Shown one piece after another: positions 1-8,617 of a DNA stretch of 64,000 nt. Both the position numbers and the translations under genes were made by a program. A model generated the notes under the pieces. That model had not been told where the DNA came from. It made no database searches and saw only the letters and a program-made list of their open reading frames with translations. The stretch lies in NCBI GenBank assembly GCA_964352735.1, contig CAYGTC010000018.1:1-64000 (forward strand). Direction: 5' to 3'. Within the stretch, counting starts at the first letter, position 1. The number at the start of each line of letters is the position of its first letter. Source of the DNA: NORP309 sp964352735. Its GTDB lineage: Bacteria; Pseudomonadota; Gammaproteobacteria; Xanthomonadales; Marinicellaceae.

Positions 1-21
1 CTCAAATATTGAGAATCTAGA

Positions 22-1098
22 TTATGAAACAGGACTCTTGTGCAGAGCCATGTTTATGTAAGCTTGTTGCGACCAACTGCCATTTTCTGAAACAAAAACA
101 TAAACAGCTCCAGAGCTGGGAGATATGTTGCTGGTTTGACTACCTCCAACACCCACTCCAAAACTATCTTCTTTGGATACTCCAACCACAATAGTATTCT
201 CATAGATACTGACGGCACCCCCAAATTCATCGTCCATGTCTGGATTTGATGCTTTGATATAATCCTGCTGTGTCCATATATTCCCCTTTCTTCTAAACAC
301 ATAAATCGCGCCAGAGTCACTTAAACTATTATTATTTTGATCGCCATTAACCCCTGAAGCGTTACTGTCTTCTCCTATAGCACCAACAACAATAGTATCT
401 TCATAAATGTCAACAGACCTTCCAAAGTAATCCAATGCTTCAGAGTTTGAAGCTTTAAGGTAAGCTTGCTGTTGCCAAGTTTCACCATCCCTCACAAAAA
501 CATAAACTGCCCCTGAATCTTCTGCAGAGTTATTTGATTGATCGCCATTGATAGTGTTTGCGTTGCTGTCTTCCCAATCTGCGCTAATCACCAAAGTATC
601 TCCGTAAATAGCTAGCTCATGTCCAAAGGTATCAACGGCATCAGTATTTGAGGGTTTTATATAGGCTTGCTGTCTCCACGATCCACCCGATTTCACAAAA
701 ACATAAACTGCACCAGACCTATCCAAAGAGTTATCTGATTGAACTCCATTAATTCCAGTTGCAAAGCTCCCTTCACGTGCGGCTCCAATAGCCACAGTAT
801 TCCCCCAAATAGCAACTCCACCACCAAAACCATCAAAAGCATCGGTGTTAGAAGCTTTCACATAAGCGCTTTGACTTAAATCTGAAGTGCCAATGCCTGA
901 ATTTGATTGGGTATGATTTAAATCAACTGAATTATCTCTAATTACTTTCCGTTTGATCTCAGCCCAGTCCTGAACAGAAAGCTCATTTATTGATCCACTT
1001 TTTTCGTGTGGCAACAGTACATTATTATTTTTGGCTTGACATAATCCGTTAAGAAATAACAGCATAACAATGGCATAATTTAATTTTTCTTTGAACAT
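22..1098 (-). CDS. Secreted FG-GAP repeat protein, 3' end possibly altered
   Basis: The 358-residue product starts with a signal peptide (hydrophobic segment ending near residue 22, LCQA) and then has four repeats of about 65 residues. Each repeat runs from (S/A)NTDAxDxFG through an (I/Y)xxTxVVGA strand and a Ca-binding-like GDQxNNS segment to SGAxYVFxxxxxxWxQQxYI. This is the FG-GAP/integrin beta-propeller pattern found in exported proteins. AGGA lies just upstream of the ATG. The fourth repeat breaks off: after WSQQAYI the frame reads NMALHKSPVS and stops instead of starting a fifth YIKxSNTD unit. Relatives usually have more repeats, so the 3' end may be frameshifted or recombined, but only 21 bases remain before the window edge. 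Function is unknown; cell-surface or periplasmic binding is an inference from the fold. Confidence 0.75.
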   Translation of the reverse strand: MFKEKLNYAIVMLLFLNGLCQAKNNNVLLPHEKSGSINELSVQDWAEIKRKVIRDNSVDLNHTQSNSGIGTSDLSQSAYVKASNTDAFDGFGGGVAIWGNTVAIGAAREGSFATGINGVQSDNSLDRSGAVYVFVKSGGSWRQQAYIKPSNTDAVDTFGHELAIYGDTLVISADWEDSNANTINGDQSNNSAEDSGAVYVFVRDGETWQQQAYLKASNSEALDYFGRSVDIYEDTIVVGAIGEDSNASGVNGDQNNNSLSDSGAIYVFRRKGNIWTQQDYIKASNPDMDDEFGGAVSIYENTIVVGVSKEDSFGVGVGGSQTSNISPSSGAVYVFVSENGSWSQQAYINMALHKSPVS

Positions 1099-1428
1099 AT
1101 TTTTTCCTAAATGTATTTTTTACTATTTCAAATCCAGCTCACTTATTGTGTAAATCAAGAGTTTACTTGATCTATAGGTTCTTAGATTCATCATTAAACC
1201 CATCATAGCAAAGATAATATTTTAATTTTGCAAATGTCCTTTTTCTGTAAATATTGGTCCTTTATTCTCATGTATATCAAGTCCATTCTGAGTTACTTTG
1301 TTGAGCGATAATGCAACCAATGACTCACCATTGATCAAAAGAATCAATATTTCTTAATTTTTTTTGCTTGATAAATAATCACCAGTCCTTATATTGTGTG
1401 CATCTAATTTAATACACACTAGAAAACT
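1099..1428. other. Divergent intergenic region, FG-GAP gene / htpG
   Basis: This 330-base A+T-rich gap lies between divergent genes. It holds the htpG promoter candidate at 1367-1394 and an inverted repeat GTAAA-N7-TTTAC at 1150-1166. On the minus strand, 1222-1347 is open for 41 codons with only a TTG start and no ribosome-binding site; its translation looks protein-like, but I cannot call it a gene. Confidence 0.5.
1367..1394 (+). promoter_or_regulatory. Possible sigma-32 heat-shock promoter of htpG
   Basis: CTTGATA (1367-1373) and CCTTATAT (1387-1394) are separated by 13 bases. They resemble the sigma-32 elements CTTGAAA and CCCCATNT and lie about 35 bases upstream of the htpG ATG. htpG is a sigma-32 regulon member in other proteobacteria, so the placement is sensible, but the -10 match is partial. 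Confidence 0.5.
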
Positions 1429-3336
1429 ATGGCTAAAAAAGAAAATTTACAGTTTCAAACTGAAGTGAGCCAACTGTTACAGTTGATGATTCACTCGTTG
1501 TATTCAAACAAAGAAATTTTTTTACGTGAGCTCATCTCAAATGCGAATGATGCTTGTGAAAAATTACGTTTTTCTGCACTCAGCAATGATGCGTTGAATG
1601 AAGGCGATACTCAACTAAAAGTTGAAATTGAATTTGATGAAGAAAAGAACACCGTTACTGTTCGTGACAATGGCATTGGCATGACTCGCAGTGAAGTCAT
1701 TGAAAACATTGGCACCATTGCAAAGTCAGGCACAAAAGAATTTTTGAGTAAGTTGACTGGCGATAACGCTAAAGATTCTCAAATGATAGGACAGTTTGGT
1801 GTCGGTTTTTATTCATCTTTTATTGTTGCAGAAAAAGTTTCATTGAGAAGTCGTAAAGCTGGTAAGAAAACTGGTGTATTTTGGGAGTCTACTGGTGAGG
1901 CTGACTTCACCATTGAAGACATCAAGTATGAGCAAAAAGGCACAGAAATTACCTTACACTTAAAAGAAGAAGAAAAAGAATTCGCCAATCAATTCAAACT
2001 TAAATCTATCATTACTAAATATGCTGACCATTTGTCAGTCCCAGTTATGATGCTTGAAACCACAGAAGTGGAAAGTGATGATAAGGATGAGGAAGGCAAA
2101 GAAGGCGAGAAAAAAGAAAAAGCCACCATTACTGAATGGAAGCAAGTTAACAAAGCTCAAGCTTTATGGACAAAATCCAAAAGTGAAATTTCAGAAGATG
2201 ATTACAAAGAGTTTTATAAAACCGTTTCTCACGACTGGAATGAGCCACTGACATGGTCTCACAACCAAGTCGAAGGTAAATTTGAATATACTTCACTATT
2301 GTACATTCCAAGCAAAGCGCCATTCGATTTGTGGGAACCTGAGACACAAAATGGACTTAAACTGTATGTACAAAGAACGTACATCATGGATGACAGTAAG
2401 AACTTACTACCAAGATATTTACGTTTCATCAAAGGTATAGTTGATTCAAATGATTTGCCATTGAATGTCAGTCGTGAAATTTTGCAAAGTAATAAAGTCA
2501 TTGACTCTATAAAACGCGCGTCAACCAAAAAAGTATTAACCCTACTTAAAAGAATGGCTAACAGTGATGCCGCAAAATATCAAGAGTTTTGGGGTGAATT
2601 TGGTTCAGTGATGAAAGAAGGCATTCAAGAAGATTTCAGCAATAAGGAAGAATTATCCAAGTTATTGAGATTTGCTAGTACGCATAACGATGATGATACG
2701 CAAAATGTATCCTTGGAAGATTATGTTTCACGCATGAACGCAGAGCAGGAAAACATTTACTTCATAACTGCAGACAACTATAACACGGCCAAAAACAGCC
2801 CTCATCTTGAAGTTTTCAGGAAAAAAGACATTGAGGTCATCTTATTATATGATCGCATAGACGAATGGTTAGTTAATGGTTTAACAGAGTTTGACGGTAA
2901 GAAATTACAATCTGTTGCCAAAGGCGATTTAGATAAACTTGATACAGAAAAAGATAAAAAAGCGGTAGAAAAAGCAGCAAAAGCCCATAAAGATGTCATC
3001 GAAAAAATGGAAAAGATTTTGACTGAAAAAGTTGAAAAAATCAAAATTTCTACTCGATTGACTAATTCTGCAGCTTGTATTGTATTGAATGATCAAGATA
3101 TGGCTTTATACATGCAACAATTGATGAAACAGGCAGGTCAAGCTGTACCTAACAGTAAACCTACACTTGAAATCAATATAGAACATGCCATTTTCAAGAA
3201 ATTACAATCAGAAAAAGATGATGACAGGTTTTCAGATTGGACTTCTTTGATTTTTGATCAAGCACTGCTTGCTGAAGGCGGCCAACTTGAAGATCCATCA
3301 GGTTTTGTGAAGAGAATGAATAATTTGATGCTCTAA
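1429..3336 (+). CDS. htpG: Molecular chaperone HtpG (Hsp90)
   Basis: The 635-residue product has the usual HtpG length and order: N-terminal GHKL ATPase domain, middle domain and C-terminal dimerisation domain. The ATP-site motifs are visible: NANDA near residue 38, DNGIGM near 80 and GQFGVGFYS near 121. A short charged linker rich in D, E and K follows the ATPase domain near residue 215, and the middle domain carries the conserved LPLNVSRE stretch. It is a cytosolic ATP-dependent dimeric chaperone that folds and remodels client proteins under stress. It stands alone between a sigma-32-like promoter and a clear terminator, so it is probably monocistronic. No key residue appears to be missing. 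Confidence 0.97.
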   Translation: MAKKENLQFQTEVSQLLQLMIHSLYSNKEIFLRELISNANDACEKLRFSALSNDALNEGDTQLKVEIEFDEEKNTVTVRDNGIGMTRSEVIENIGTIAKSGTKEFLSKLTGDNAKDSQMIGQFGVGFYSSFIVAEKVSLRSRKAGKKTGVFWESTGEADFTIEDIKYEQKGTEITLHLKEEEKEFANQFKLKSIITKYADHLSVPVMMLETTEVESDDKDEEGKEGEKKEKATITEWKQVNKAQALWTKSKSEISEDDYKEFYKTVSHDWNEPLTWSHNQVEGKFEYTSLLYIPSKAPFDLWEPETQNGLKLYVQRTYIMDDSKNLLPRYLRFIKGIVDSNDLPLNVSREILQSNKVIDSIKRASTKKVLTLLKRMANSDAAKYQEFWGEFGSVMKEGIQEDFSNKEELSKLLRFASTHNDDDTQNVSLEDYVSRMNAEQENIYFITADNYNTAKNSPHLEVFRKKDIEVILLYDRIDEWLVNGLTEFDGKKLQSVAKGDLDKLDTEKDKKAVEKAAKAHKDVIEKMEKILTEKVEKIKISTRLTNSAACIVLNDQDMALYMQQLMKQAGQAVPNSKPTLEINIEHAIFKKLQSEKDDDRFSDWTSLIFDQALLAEGGQLEDPSGFVKRMNNLML

Positions 3337-3365
3337 TTTGACGCACTGATTTTTTTCAAAAAAGA

Positions 3366-3400
3366 AAAAGCTGTACATGACATAATGTACAGCTTTTTTT
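3366..3400 (+). terminator. Rho-independent terminator after htpG
   Basis: An inverted repeat with arms AAAAGCTGTACAT and ATGTACAGCTTTT, a six-base loop and a run of T begins 30 bases after the htpG stop. The A-rich 5' arm could also make it work on the other strand. Confidence 0.9.
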
Positions 3401-3527
3401 ATGTCTTACAAACCCCAGTAAATAATATAATTTAATTCAAATAAAACAGTAATTCAGTATTTATTTTATTGTCTTTTTACGCGTAACTACTTGATTCATC
3501 GTTACTAATAATTTTGCTGGACAACAC

Positions 3528-5381
3528 ATGACAACAACAAACAGAAGAGAAAAATTCGAGGAATTGGCTCAACAAGCTGAACAGGATTATCGACACAACA
3601 GTAAGAAATACAAAAACAAAATCAGGCTATTGGTACTACTTGGTTATGGCTATATAGTATTTATTTTGGCAGCATTGCTCGGTATTGTTGCGCTTTCAAT
3701 ATTTTTATCGATTAAAACCAGTTGGTTTTGGCTGCTATTAATAAAAAAGAAACTTATTATCATTTTAGTCGTTTTAATATATGTTTTATTTAAAGCTTTA
3801 TTCATCAAAATTCCCGCTCCAGAAGGCTATCGACTCAATAAGAAACAGGCTCCAGAATTATTCAAACATGTTAATGTCTTGAGGAAAAGCATCAAAGCAC
3901 CCAAAATTCATGAAATCATCATCACCACGGAATTTAATGCCGCGGTTCAACAAACACCTAGATTGGGCTTAATCGGTTGGCAAAAAAACAGCTTGATTCT
4001 TGGCCTGCCATTACTCATGACTTTAAGCGATAAACAAACATTATCAGTGATTGCACACGAATTTGGCCATTTAGCGGGAGCTCACACCAAATTTAATGGC
4101 TGGGTATATCGCGCCAGAACCAGTTGGATACACATCGCCACGGGCCTACAATTATCAAGTGTTACCGATAAGCTATTTGGCCGATTTATGAATTGGTATG
4201 CACCCTATTTTAGTGCTTATACTTTTGCTCTAGCAAGGGCCAATGAATTTGAAGCGGATAAAATCGCTTGTCAATTGACCAATAAAACAGACTTGTCCAT
4301 GGCTTTGACCAAAACGCATGTTTTACCACAAATTTTGGTAGATAAATATTGGCAAAAACTTCAAAGGCAAGCCTACATCAATGATCAAATTGAAGAACAA
4401 TCATTTTCAAAACTATATCAATCCATACAAGACAATCAACCCGATGAAAAAGAAATATCATGGTTCACTGAAGAGTGTATGCGTCAACAAACCAATTATT
4501 CCAATACGCATCCGAGCCTAGCAGACCGCTTAAAACCATTAAATGCTAAACCCATGTGGGATAACTCTATGAAAAAATCCGCAATTAACACATGGTTTAA
4601 CAACAAAGCACAAGATATCCTGAAGGCATTTGACCAGCAGTGGAAACATGAAAACCAACAAAGTTGGGAGCAACTATATCAGCAAGGACAAAACGCCCAA
4701 AAGCGCTTACAGTTATTAAAAGAGCAATCTGAAAGCAATGATCAGATTGAACAAATGGTTGAACAAGCTCAAATTACACACTTTTTATTTGGTAAATCAA
4801 AAGCAGATCCTCTGTACAAAAAAATATTTGAAATAGACCCGAAACAACCAGAAATCTGCCTATATTTTGGCTCTCAGTTATTATGCAAGGGGGATCATAA
4901 GGGCCTTGATCTACTGCAACCTTTGATGAATGAACAAGCATTCATAATCCCAGCAGGTGAAGTACTATACGATTATTTTATCAAATCTAAACAGCATGAA
5001 AGTGCCAAGATAATCCTTGAAAAAATAGAACAGAAACAAGACACTGACAATCAATTCTATCATGAAATCAATACTTTAACTGAAAATGATAAGTTTCATC
5101 AAGACGATTTAAATGATGAGGAATATGCCGAACTGAATCAGCACCTTGCTGAACAAGAGCTGGTGACTCACTTGTGGATTGCCAAGAAGCCATTGGATTC
5201 TTATCCAGAGCAAAGAATGCATATTATTGTTTATCAACTGAAACACCATGAAAATGAGCAATCATGGCTTGACTGGTTAGAACAGCACTGGCCAGTAGAG
5301 GGGATATATTTTTCGATTAATATGAAACAACACAAAAAACTAACAAGAAAAATCATTAAATCATCGCGAAAAATAAAATAG
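3528..5381 (+). CDS. M48 family membrane zinc metallopeptidase with long C-terminal region
   Basis: In the 617-residue product, two hydrophobic segments (about residues 33-60 and 68-92) anchor the protein and are followed by the peptidase domain. The zinc motif HEFGH is at residues 177-181, and the third ligand lies in NEFEAD (about 239-244), as in M48 (HtpX/Ste24/Oma1-like) proteases. Past about residue 330 there is a helical, Q/E-rich region of nearly 290 residues that looks like TPR or solenoid repeats. Much simpler M48 proteins such as HtpX are about 290 residues, so this is the extended form. A membrane protein quality-control role is inferred from the family. It lies between terminators at 3366-3400 and 5504-5533, which suggests a single-gene unit. 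Confidence 0.85.
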   Translation: MTTTNRREKFEELAQQAEQDYRHNSKKYKNKIRLLVLLGYGYIVFILAALLGIVALSIFLSIKTSWFWLLLIKKKLIIILVVLIYVLFKALFIKIPAPEGYRLNKKQAPELFKHVNVLRKSIKAPKIHEIIITTEFNAAVQQTPRLGLIGWQKNSLILGLPLLMTLSDKQTLSVIAHEFGHLAGAHTKFNGWVYRARTSWIHIATGLQLSSVTDKLFGRFMNWYAPYFSAYTFALARANEFEADKIACQLTNKTDLSMALTKTHVLPQILVDKYWQKLQRQAYINDQIEEQSFSKLYQSIQDNQPDEKEISWFTEECMRQQTNYSNTHPSLADRLKPLNAKPMWDNSMKKSAINTWFNNKAQDILKAFDQQWKHENQQSWEQLYQQGQNAQKRLQLLKEQSESNDQIEQMVEQAQITHFLFGKSKADPLYKKIFEIDPKQPEICLYFGSQLLCKGDHKGLDLLQPLMNEQAFIIPAGEVLYDYFIKSKQHESAKIILEKIEQKQDTDNQFYHEINTLTENDKFHQDDLNDEEYAELNQHLAEQELVTHLWIAKKPLDSYPEQRMHIIVYQLKHHENEQSWLDWLEQHWPVEGIYFSINMKQHKKLTRKIIKSSRKIK

Positions 5382-5466
5382 AGTCTTAACCTTTATGATT
5401 CATACAATTGATGATTAAAAGTTTGAGTATAAACTGTTTATGGTATTGTGTTTATGGCCTATAAAA

Positions 5467-5478
5467 GAGACCTTTGCA
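5467..5478 (+). repeat. Solo copy of a GAGACCTTTGCA repeat end
   Basis: GAGACCTTTGCA occurs here as an isolated end. A 10-base version is at 39886-39895, and the paired form bounds the element at 51582-51685. It could be a remnant of a mobile element. Confidence 0.35.
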
Positions 5479-5503
5479 TGAATCATCATCAAAACACAAA
5501 AAT

Positions 5504-5533
5504 AAAAAAGCCAGGAATAAACCTGGCTTTTTT
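5504..5533. terminator. Bidirectional terminator between convergent genes
   Basis: An A-run plus GCCAGG, a six-base loop, then CCTGGC plus a T-run form a symmetric hairpin. It lies between the stop of the M48 peptidase gene and the stop of the CsgG-like gene, so it can serve both strands. Confidence 0.9.
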
Positions 5534-5560
5534 GCATATGTAGCTATTTGAAAAATTTAA

Positions 5561-6262
5561 TCAGTCTAACTTAACAGCAGATCTGGTTTTATTTCTTCTC
5601 TTGCGTTCTTTAGCTCTGTATTCTTTCATGCAACTGTCTTGGTCATACATGACACAAGCCAAATAATCAGTGGCCTCGATCAATACTGCGCGAATCGCCT
5701 TACCAGTTGGTGTTTTCTTTTCATTGGCCAAAGCCCCACCTAAGCCACCTCTATGAAAACCCAAACTTAGTCCACCACCTTTGGAAGTGGCCTCAACGGT
5801 ACGGGCATATTCTATTTCACCAGTGGTTGAATTGATAACTCTGATGTCTATACCAATTGAAGCTTTTTTGCTTTTACCTCCAACCGAAATGCCTTTAAAA
5901 CTCAAGCCTCCACCACTGCGGCCAGATTCTTCAAAATTTGATACTGAACCAGTAATTAAATATTGTGCACCAGTGACTTTACCCATTTTTGCTGCTGTGC
6001 GTTTAGCAACACGTCCAGATGCGCCTAAATCTTGTTCAGACAAAACGCTGTCCAATTTTCTTCTTTCAACAACTTTAAATACACCTGTACCTAACAATTC
6101 ATTGGAAAGCATATCACTTAATTCCCTACCCACACCTGTATTCCACCATGCTGCTGCAGTCTCGTTTTTAAATTCCAAAACAGCGACAACTGGCCTGTCA
6201 TCTTTTGCCACTGCAAATGATGTAACCAGCAAAACAGTTAAAGTAAATATAATTTTTTTCAT
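5561..6262 (-). CDS. CsgG/HfaB-like periplasmic protein
   Basis: The 233-residue product starts with a signal peptide (cleavage likely after SFAVA near residue 19; no lipobox cysteine). The body follows the CsgG/HfaB pattern: VAVLEFKN, a GRELSDMLSNEL helix, a VVERRKLDSVLSEQ segment and GAQYLITGSVSNFE, then a Gly/Ser-rich hairpin and IDIRVINSTTGEI. The family forms or assists outer-membrane secretion pores in curli and holdfast systems, but many bacteria have stand-alone homologues of unknown role. No curli genes lie nearby, and the missing lipid anchor argues against a true CsgG pore. The C-terminus is basic (KERKRRNKTR). GGGGA precedes the ATG, which supports this start. Confidence 0.8.
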   Translation of the reverse strand: MKKIIFTLTVLLVTSFAVAKDDRPVVAVLEFKNETAAAWWNTGVGRELSDMLSNELLGTGVFKVVERRKLDSVLSEQDLGASGRVAKRTAAKMGKVTGAQYLITGSVSNFEESGRSGGGLSFKGISVGGKSKKASIGIDIRVINSTTGEIEYARTVEATSKGGGLSLGFHRGGLGGALANEKKTPTGKAIRAVLIEATDYLACVMYDQDSCMKEYRAKERKRRNKTRSAVKLD

Positions 6263-6346
6263 AAATTTTCCCCATTTATTAGTTTCTATAAAAATTATCG
6301 CTACAATCTTAACCTATTTGAATACGAAGATAAACCTTAAAATAAC

Positions 6347-7444
6347 ATGGACAAGCCAAATCTAAACACCCTCCGCAAAAATCTCGATTCGATCGATGAA
6401 CAAATTATAAGTTTATTGGCTGAACGTCAAATGAATGTTGATGCCATCGGTTCTGTGAAGTTAAACACAAAGTCTCCCACAAGAGACTATGAAAGAGAAA
6501 AGCAAGTCATTGATAATGTAATGGAATTTGCGCGTAAAAAAAACATTGATCCAAAAATAGCAAAGCAAATATTTAGCCTGATTATTAAAACATCTTTGGA
6601 AAAACAAGAAAATCAAAAGATCAATACCTCAGATTATGGTTCAAGTAAATCTGCCTTGATTATTGGCGGCATGGGCAAAATGGGTCAGTGGTTTGCCCGT
6701 TTTTTATTCAATCAAGGCTTTAAAGTTGATATTTCGGATATTACTGCGTGTGAAAACAAAAACATTGACTACCTCACATCCGAACTCCATTACGATTTCA
6801 TCATCGTTGCAGCACCCATTGCTGCCAGTGTCAAGATACTTAAAGATTTGGCTCTACTTAAACCTTCTGGCATTATCTTAGATGTTGGATCAATCAAAAG
6901 CCCTCTTAAACTACCTTTGATGCAGTTGATTGATGCGGGTTGCCACGTCGTATCTATACATCCCATGTTTGGTCCAAGCGTTAAGCTATTATCAAACAAA
7001 CATGTGATTTTTATTGATGTAGGTGATTCAAACTCAGTTGCAAAAGTAAAGCAGCTTTTTGAACCCACTATGGCAAAAAAAATTGATATGCAACTTGAAG
7101 ATCATGACCGTTTAGTGGCTTATATTTTGGGTTTATCACACATCATCAACATTGCATTTATGGTGGTTTTATCAGAATCAGGAGAAGCTGCAGAAACCTT
7201 GGCACAACTATCCAGTACTACATTTGATGCACAACTTTCTATTGGCAAAAATGTAGTCGATGAAAATCCTCATCTGTATTTCGAAATACAAAAGTTGAAC
7301 AACTATTCAAAGTCAACACTCAATGCACTCGGTGATGCTGTTCAACGTATCATCAATGTTATTGATAACAATCAAGAACAGGCATTTGTAAATATCATGA
7401 CTAAGGCCCAGTCTTACGTACTGAACAGGCAAGCTAATAAATGA
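6347..7444 (+). CDS. tyrA: Chorismate mutase / prephenate dehydrogenase (T-protein)
   Basis: The 365-residue fusion has a helical AroQ-type chorismate mutase in residues 1-90 (LRKNLDSIDEQIISLLAER) and an NAD-binding prephenate dehydrogenase from about residue 100, starting with the dinucleotide motif GGMGKMG near 106. It converts chorismate to prephenate and then to 4-hydroxyphenylpyruvate for tyrosine synthesis in the cytosol. Length and architecture match the enterobacterial T-protein; the motif HPMFGPS in the dehydrogenase half is intact. The gene is transcribed divergently from the CsgG-like gene. I see no TyrR box (TGTAAA-N6-TTTACA) in the 84-base gap. A TA-flanked repeat begins 26 bases after the stop. 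Confidence 0.93.
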   Translation: MDKPNLNTLRKNLDSIDEQIISLLAERQMNVDAIGSVKLNTKSPTRDYEREKQVIDNVMEFARKKNIDPKIAKQIFSLIIKTSLEKQENQKINTSDYGSSKSALIIGGMGKMGQWFARFLFNQGFKVDISDITACENKNIDYLTSELHYDFIIVAAPIAASVKILKDLALLKPSGIILDVGSIKSPLKLPLMQLIDAGCHVVSIHPMFGPSVKLLSNKHVIFIDVGDSNSVAKVKQLFEPTMAKKIDMQLEDHDRLVAYILGLSHIINIAFMVVLSESGEAAETLAQLSSTTFDAQLSIGKNVVDENPHLYFEIQKLNNYSKSTLNALGDAVQRIINVIDNNQEQAFVNIMTKAQSYVLNRQANK

Positions 7445-7469
7445 ACCATTACATTATGATTTAGCATCC

Positions 7470-7593
7470 TAACCCGAATATTTCATCAAATCGGTAAAAA
7501 ATTCGATTTTATCTATGAAAAACATTGAGTTAGACGATTTTGTTAAAAAGACACTTTGTACCTGAATGGTTTTATGATGAAATATTCGGGCTA
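7470..7593. repeat. TA-flanked inverted-repeat element, copy A (MITE-like)
   Basis: The terminal inverted repeats are ACCCGAATATTTCATCA (7472-7488) and its complement (7575-7591, 16 of 17 identical). A TA dinucleotide borders each side, as expected for insertion into a TA target. The element is about 120 bp with no open frame. It begins 26 bases after the tyrA stop. Its left arm matches copy B's left arm and, inverted, copy C's right arm. A 16-base stretch inside the right end (7561-7576) recurs inverted in copy D. Confidence 0.8.
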
Positions 7594-7615
7594 AGCTGCA
7601 AAACAGAATTTCCGA

Positions 7616-7881
7616 CTAAGTACCATTAATGTTAAGAAGGCACTTAACGTAAACACTGTCAACATTCAATGAATAAAATGCCTTGATGGTCTTTCTTTAG
7701 TATTGAACATAGACCATATTCATAACAACAAAAATCAATTCTGTGCGACTCAAACTACCAAACCCAATCATGTGACTCGATCGCCAGTCGAATGATGCTG
7801 TATAGCGAGCAACCAAATCGACAAAAGTGATTTGATCAACAACAATATAACATCAAATAGCCATTCAATTACACAGTATCA
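7616..7881 (-). pseudogene. Decayed C-terminal remnant of a cation/proton antiporter
   Basis: On the minus strand a protein-like reading can be followed through a frameshift and stops. A hydrophobic stretch (IEWLFDVILLLIKSLLSIW) passes by a one-base shift near 7825-7830 into VARYTASFDWRSSHMIGFG, then SLSRTELIFVVMNMVYVQY, an in-frame stop, and finally KAFYSL...LLNI before another stop. The order GFGxLxRxELxFVVMxxxYVQ followed by EAFYTL-like and LLN-like segments is what I recall from the C-terminus of CPA2/Kef-type Na+/H+ antiporters. No start codon or N-terminal part is present. It lies just beyond the TA-flanked element and 164 bases before the pseudopilin gene. The rest of the 7445-8045 gap shows nothing else I can name. 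Confidence 0.55.
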
Positions 7882-8045
7882 TTTTGATCAAAACTACTGA
7901 AGTCAATATAATTTATTGATAAGACCCAAGTGTTTTTTCTACATAATTAATCATAAATTCCTACAAAATTTTCATGATTTTACCGATAGTAAATCCATTT
8001 TAAATCAATAAAATGGGGGCACTCATTAAGTAAAAGGGAAACAAT

Positions 8046-8570
8046 ATGAATAAATTTCAAGGATATAGCATAATAGAATTAATGATCGCTCTCACCATCA
8101 TTTCAGTATTGTTGAGTTATGCAATACCAAGTTTATATGAAATCAGGCTCAATTCCATAATGAACAGTGAAAGAAATCGACTCAGTGGTTCACTGAATTT
8201 AGCCCGTTATGAAGCCATTATTGAACAAAAACATGTGATAGTTTGCCCCAGTATCGGAGGCTTTGACTGTGATAATAGCTCGAATTGGCATCAAGGTTGG
8301 ATTATATTTGTTGATGAAAACAAAAATCGTAAAAGAGATGACCAAGAAAACATCCTCCGTGTTGAAGATCCAATGAAAAAAGAGTTAACGGTACTTTCAT
8401 CTGTGAATCGACAAAAAATCAGATACAATACACTTGGTTTCTCACCGGGTACCAATGCATCAATTAACTTTTGTGACCCCAGAGGCAATAGATCTGCTAA
8501 ATCGATCATCATTAACAATGCAGGAAGAATCAAACAATCTCTACCAATTCATGGCAACGTTTGTAACTGA
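8046..8570 (+). CDS. GspH/FimT family type IV pseudopilin
   Basis: The 174-residue product has a classic type III prepilin leader: a short basic MNKFQG, processing after the Gly, then YSIIELMIALTIISVLLSYA with Glu at mature position 5, as the prepilin peptidase PilD requires. The globular part matches the FimT/GspH type (LARYEAIIEQKHVIVCPS, a central GWIIFVDENKNRKRD, and a C-terminal Cys pair). Minor pseudopilins of this kind prime type IV pilus or type II secretion pseudopilus assembly, and FimT-like ones can bind DNA. No other pilus genes are nearby, so it is an orphan minor pilin here. AAGGGA seven bases before the ATG supports the start. Confidence 0.88.
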   Translation: MNKFQGYSIIELMIALTIISVLLSYAIPSLYEIRLNSIMNSERNRLSGSLNLARYEAIIEQKHVIVCPSIGGFDCDNSSNWHQGWIIFVDENKNRKRDDQENILRVEDPMKKELTVLSSVNRQKIRYNTLGFSPGTNASINFCDPRGNRSAKSIIINNAGRIKQSLPIHGNVCN

Positions 8571-8617
8571 TGATTCATTCAGGTTAAAATAACGGTTTAT
8601 TATAATGAACGCCATCT

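Noticed and set aside
1331..1350. FNR-type site TTGAT...ATCAA upstream of htpG
   Set aside because: The half-sites are seven bases apart instead of four.
5781..6365. 194-codon plus-strand ORF
   Set aside because: It is antisense to the CsgG-like gene, which has a signal peptide and family motifs; this frame is low-complexity and reads like a shadow.
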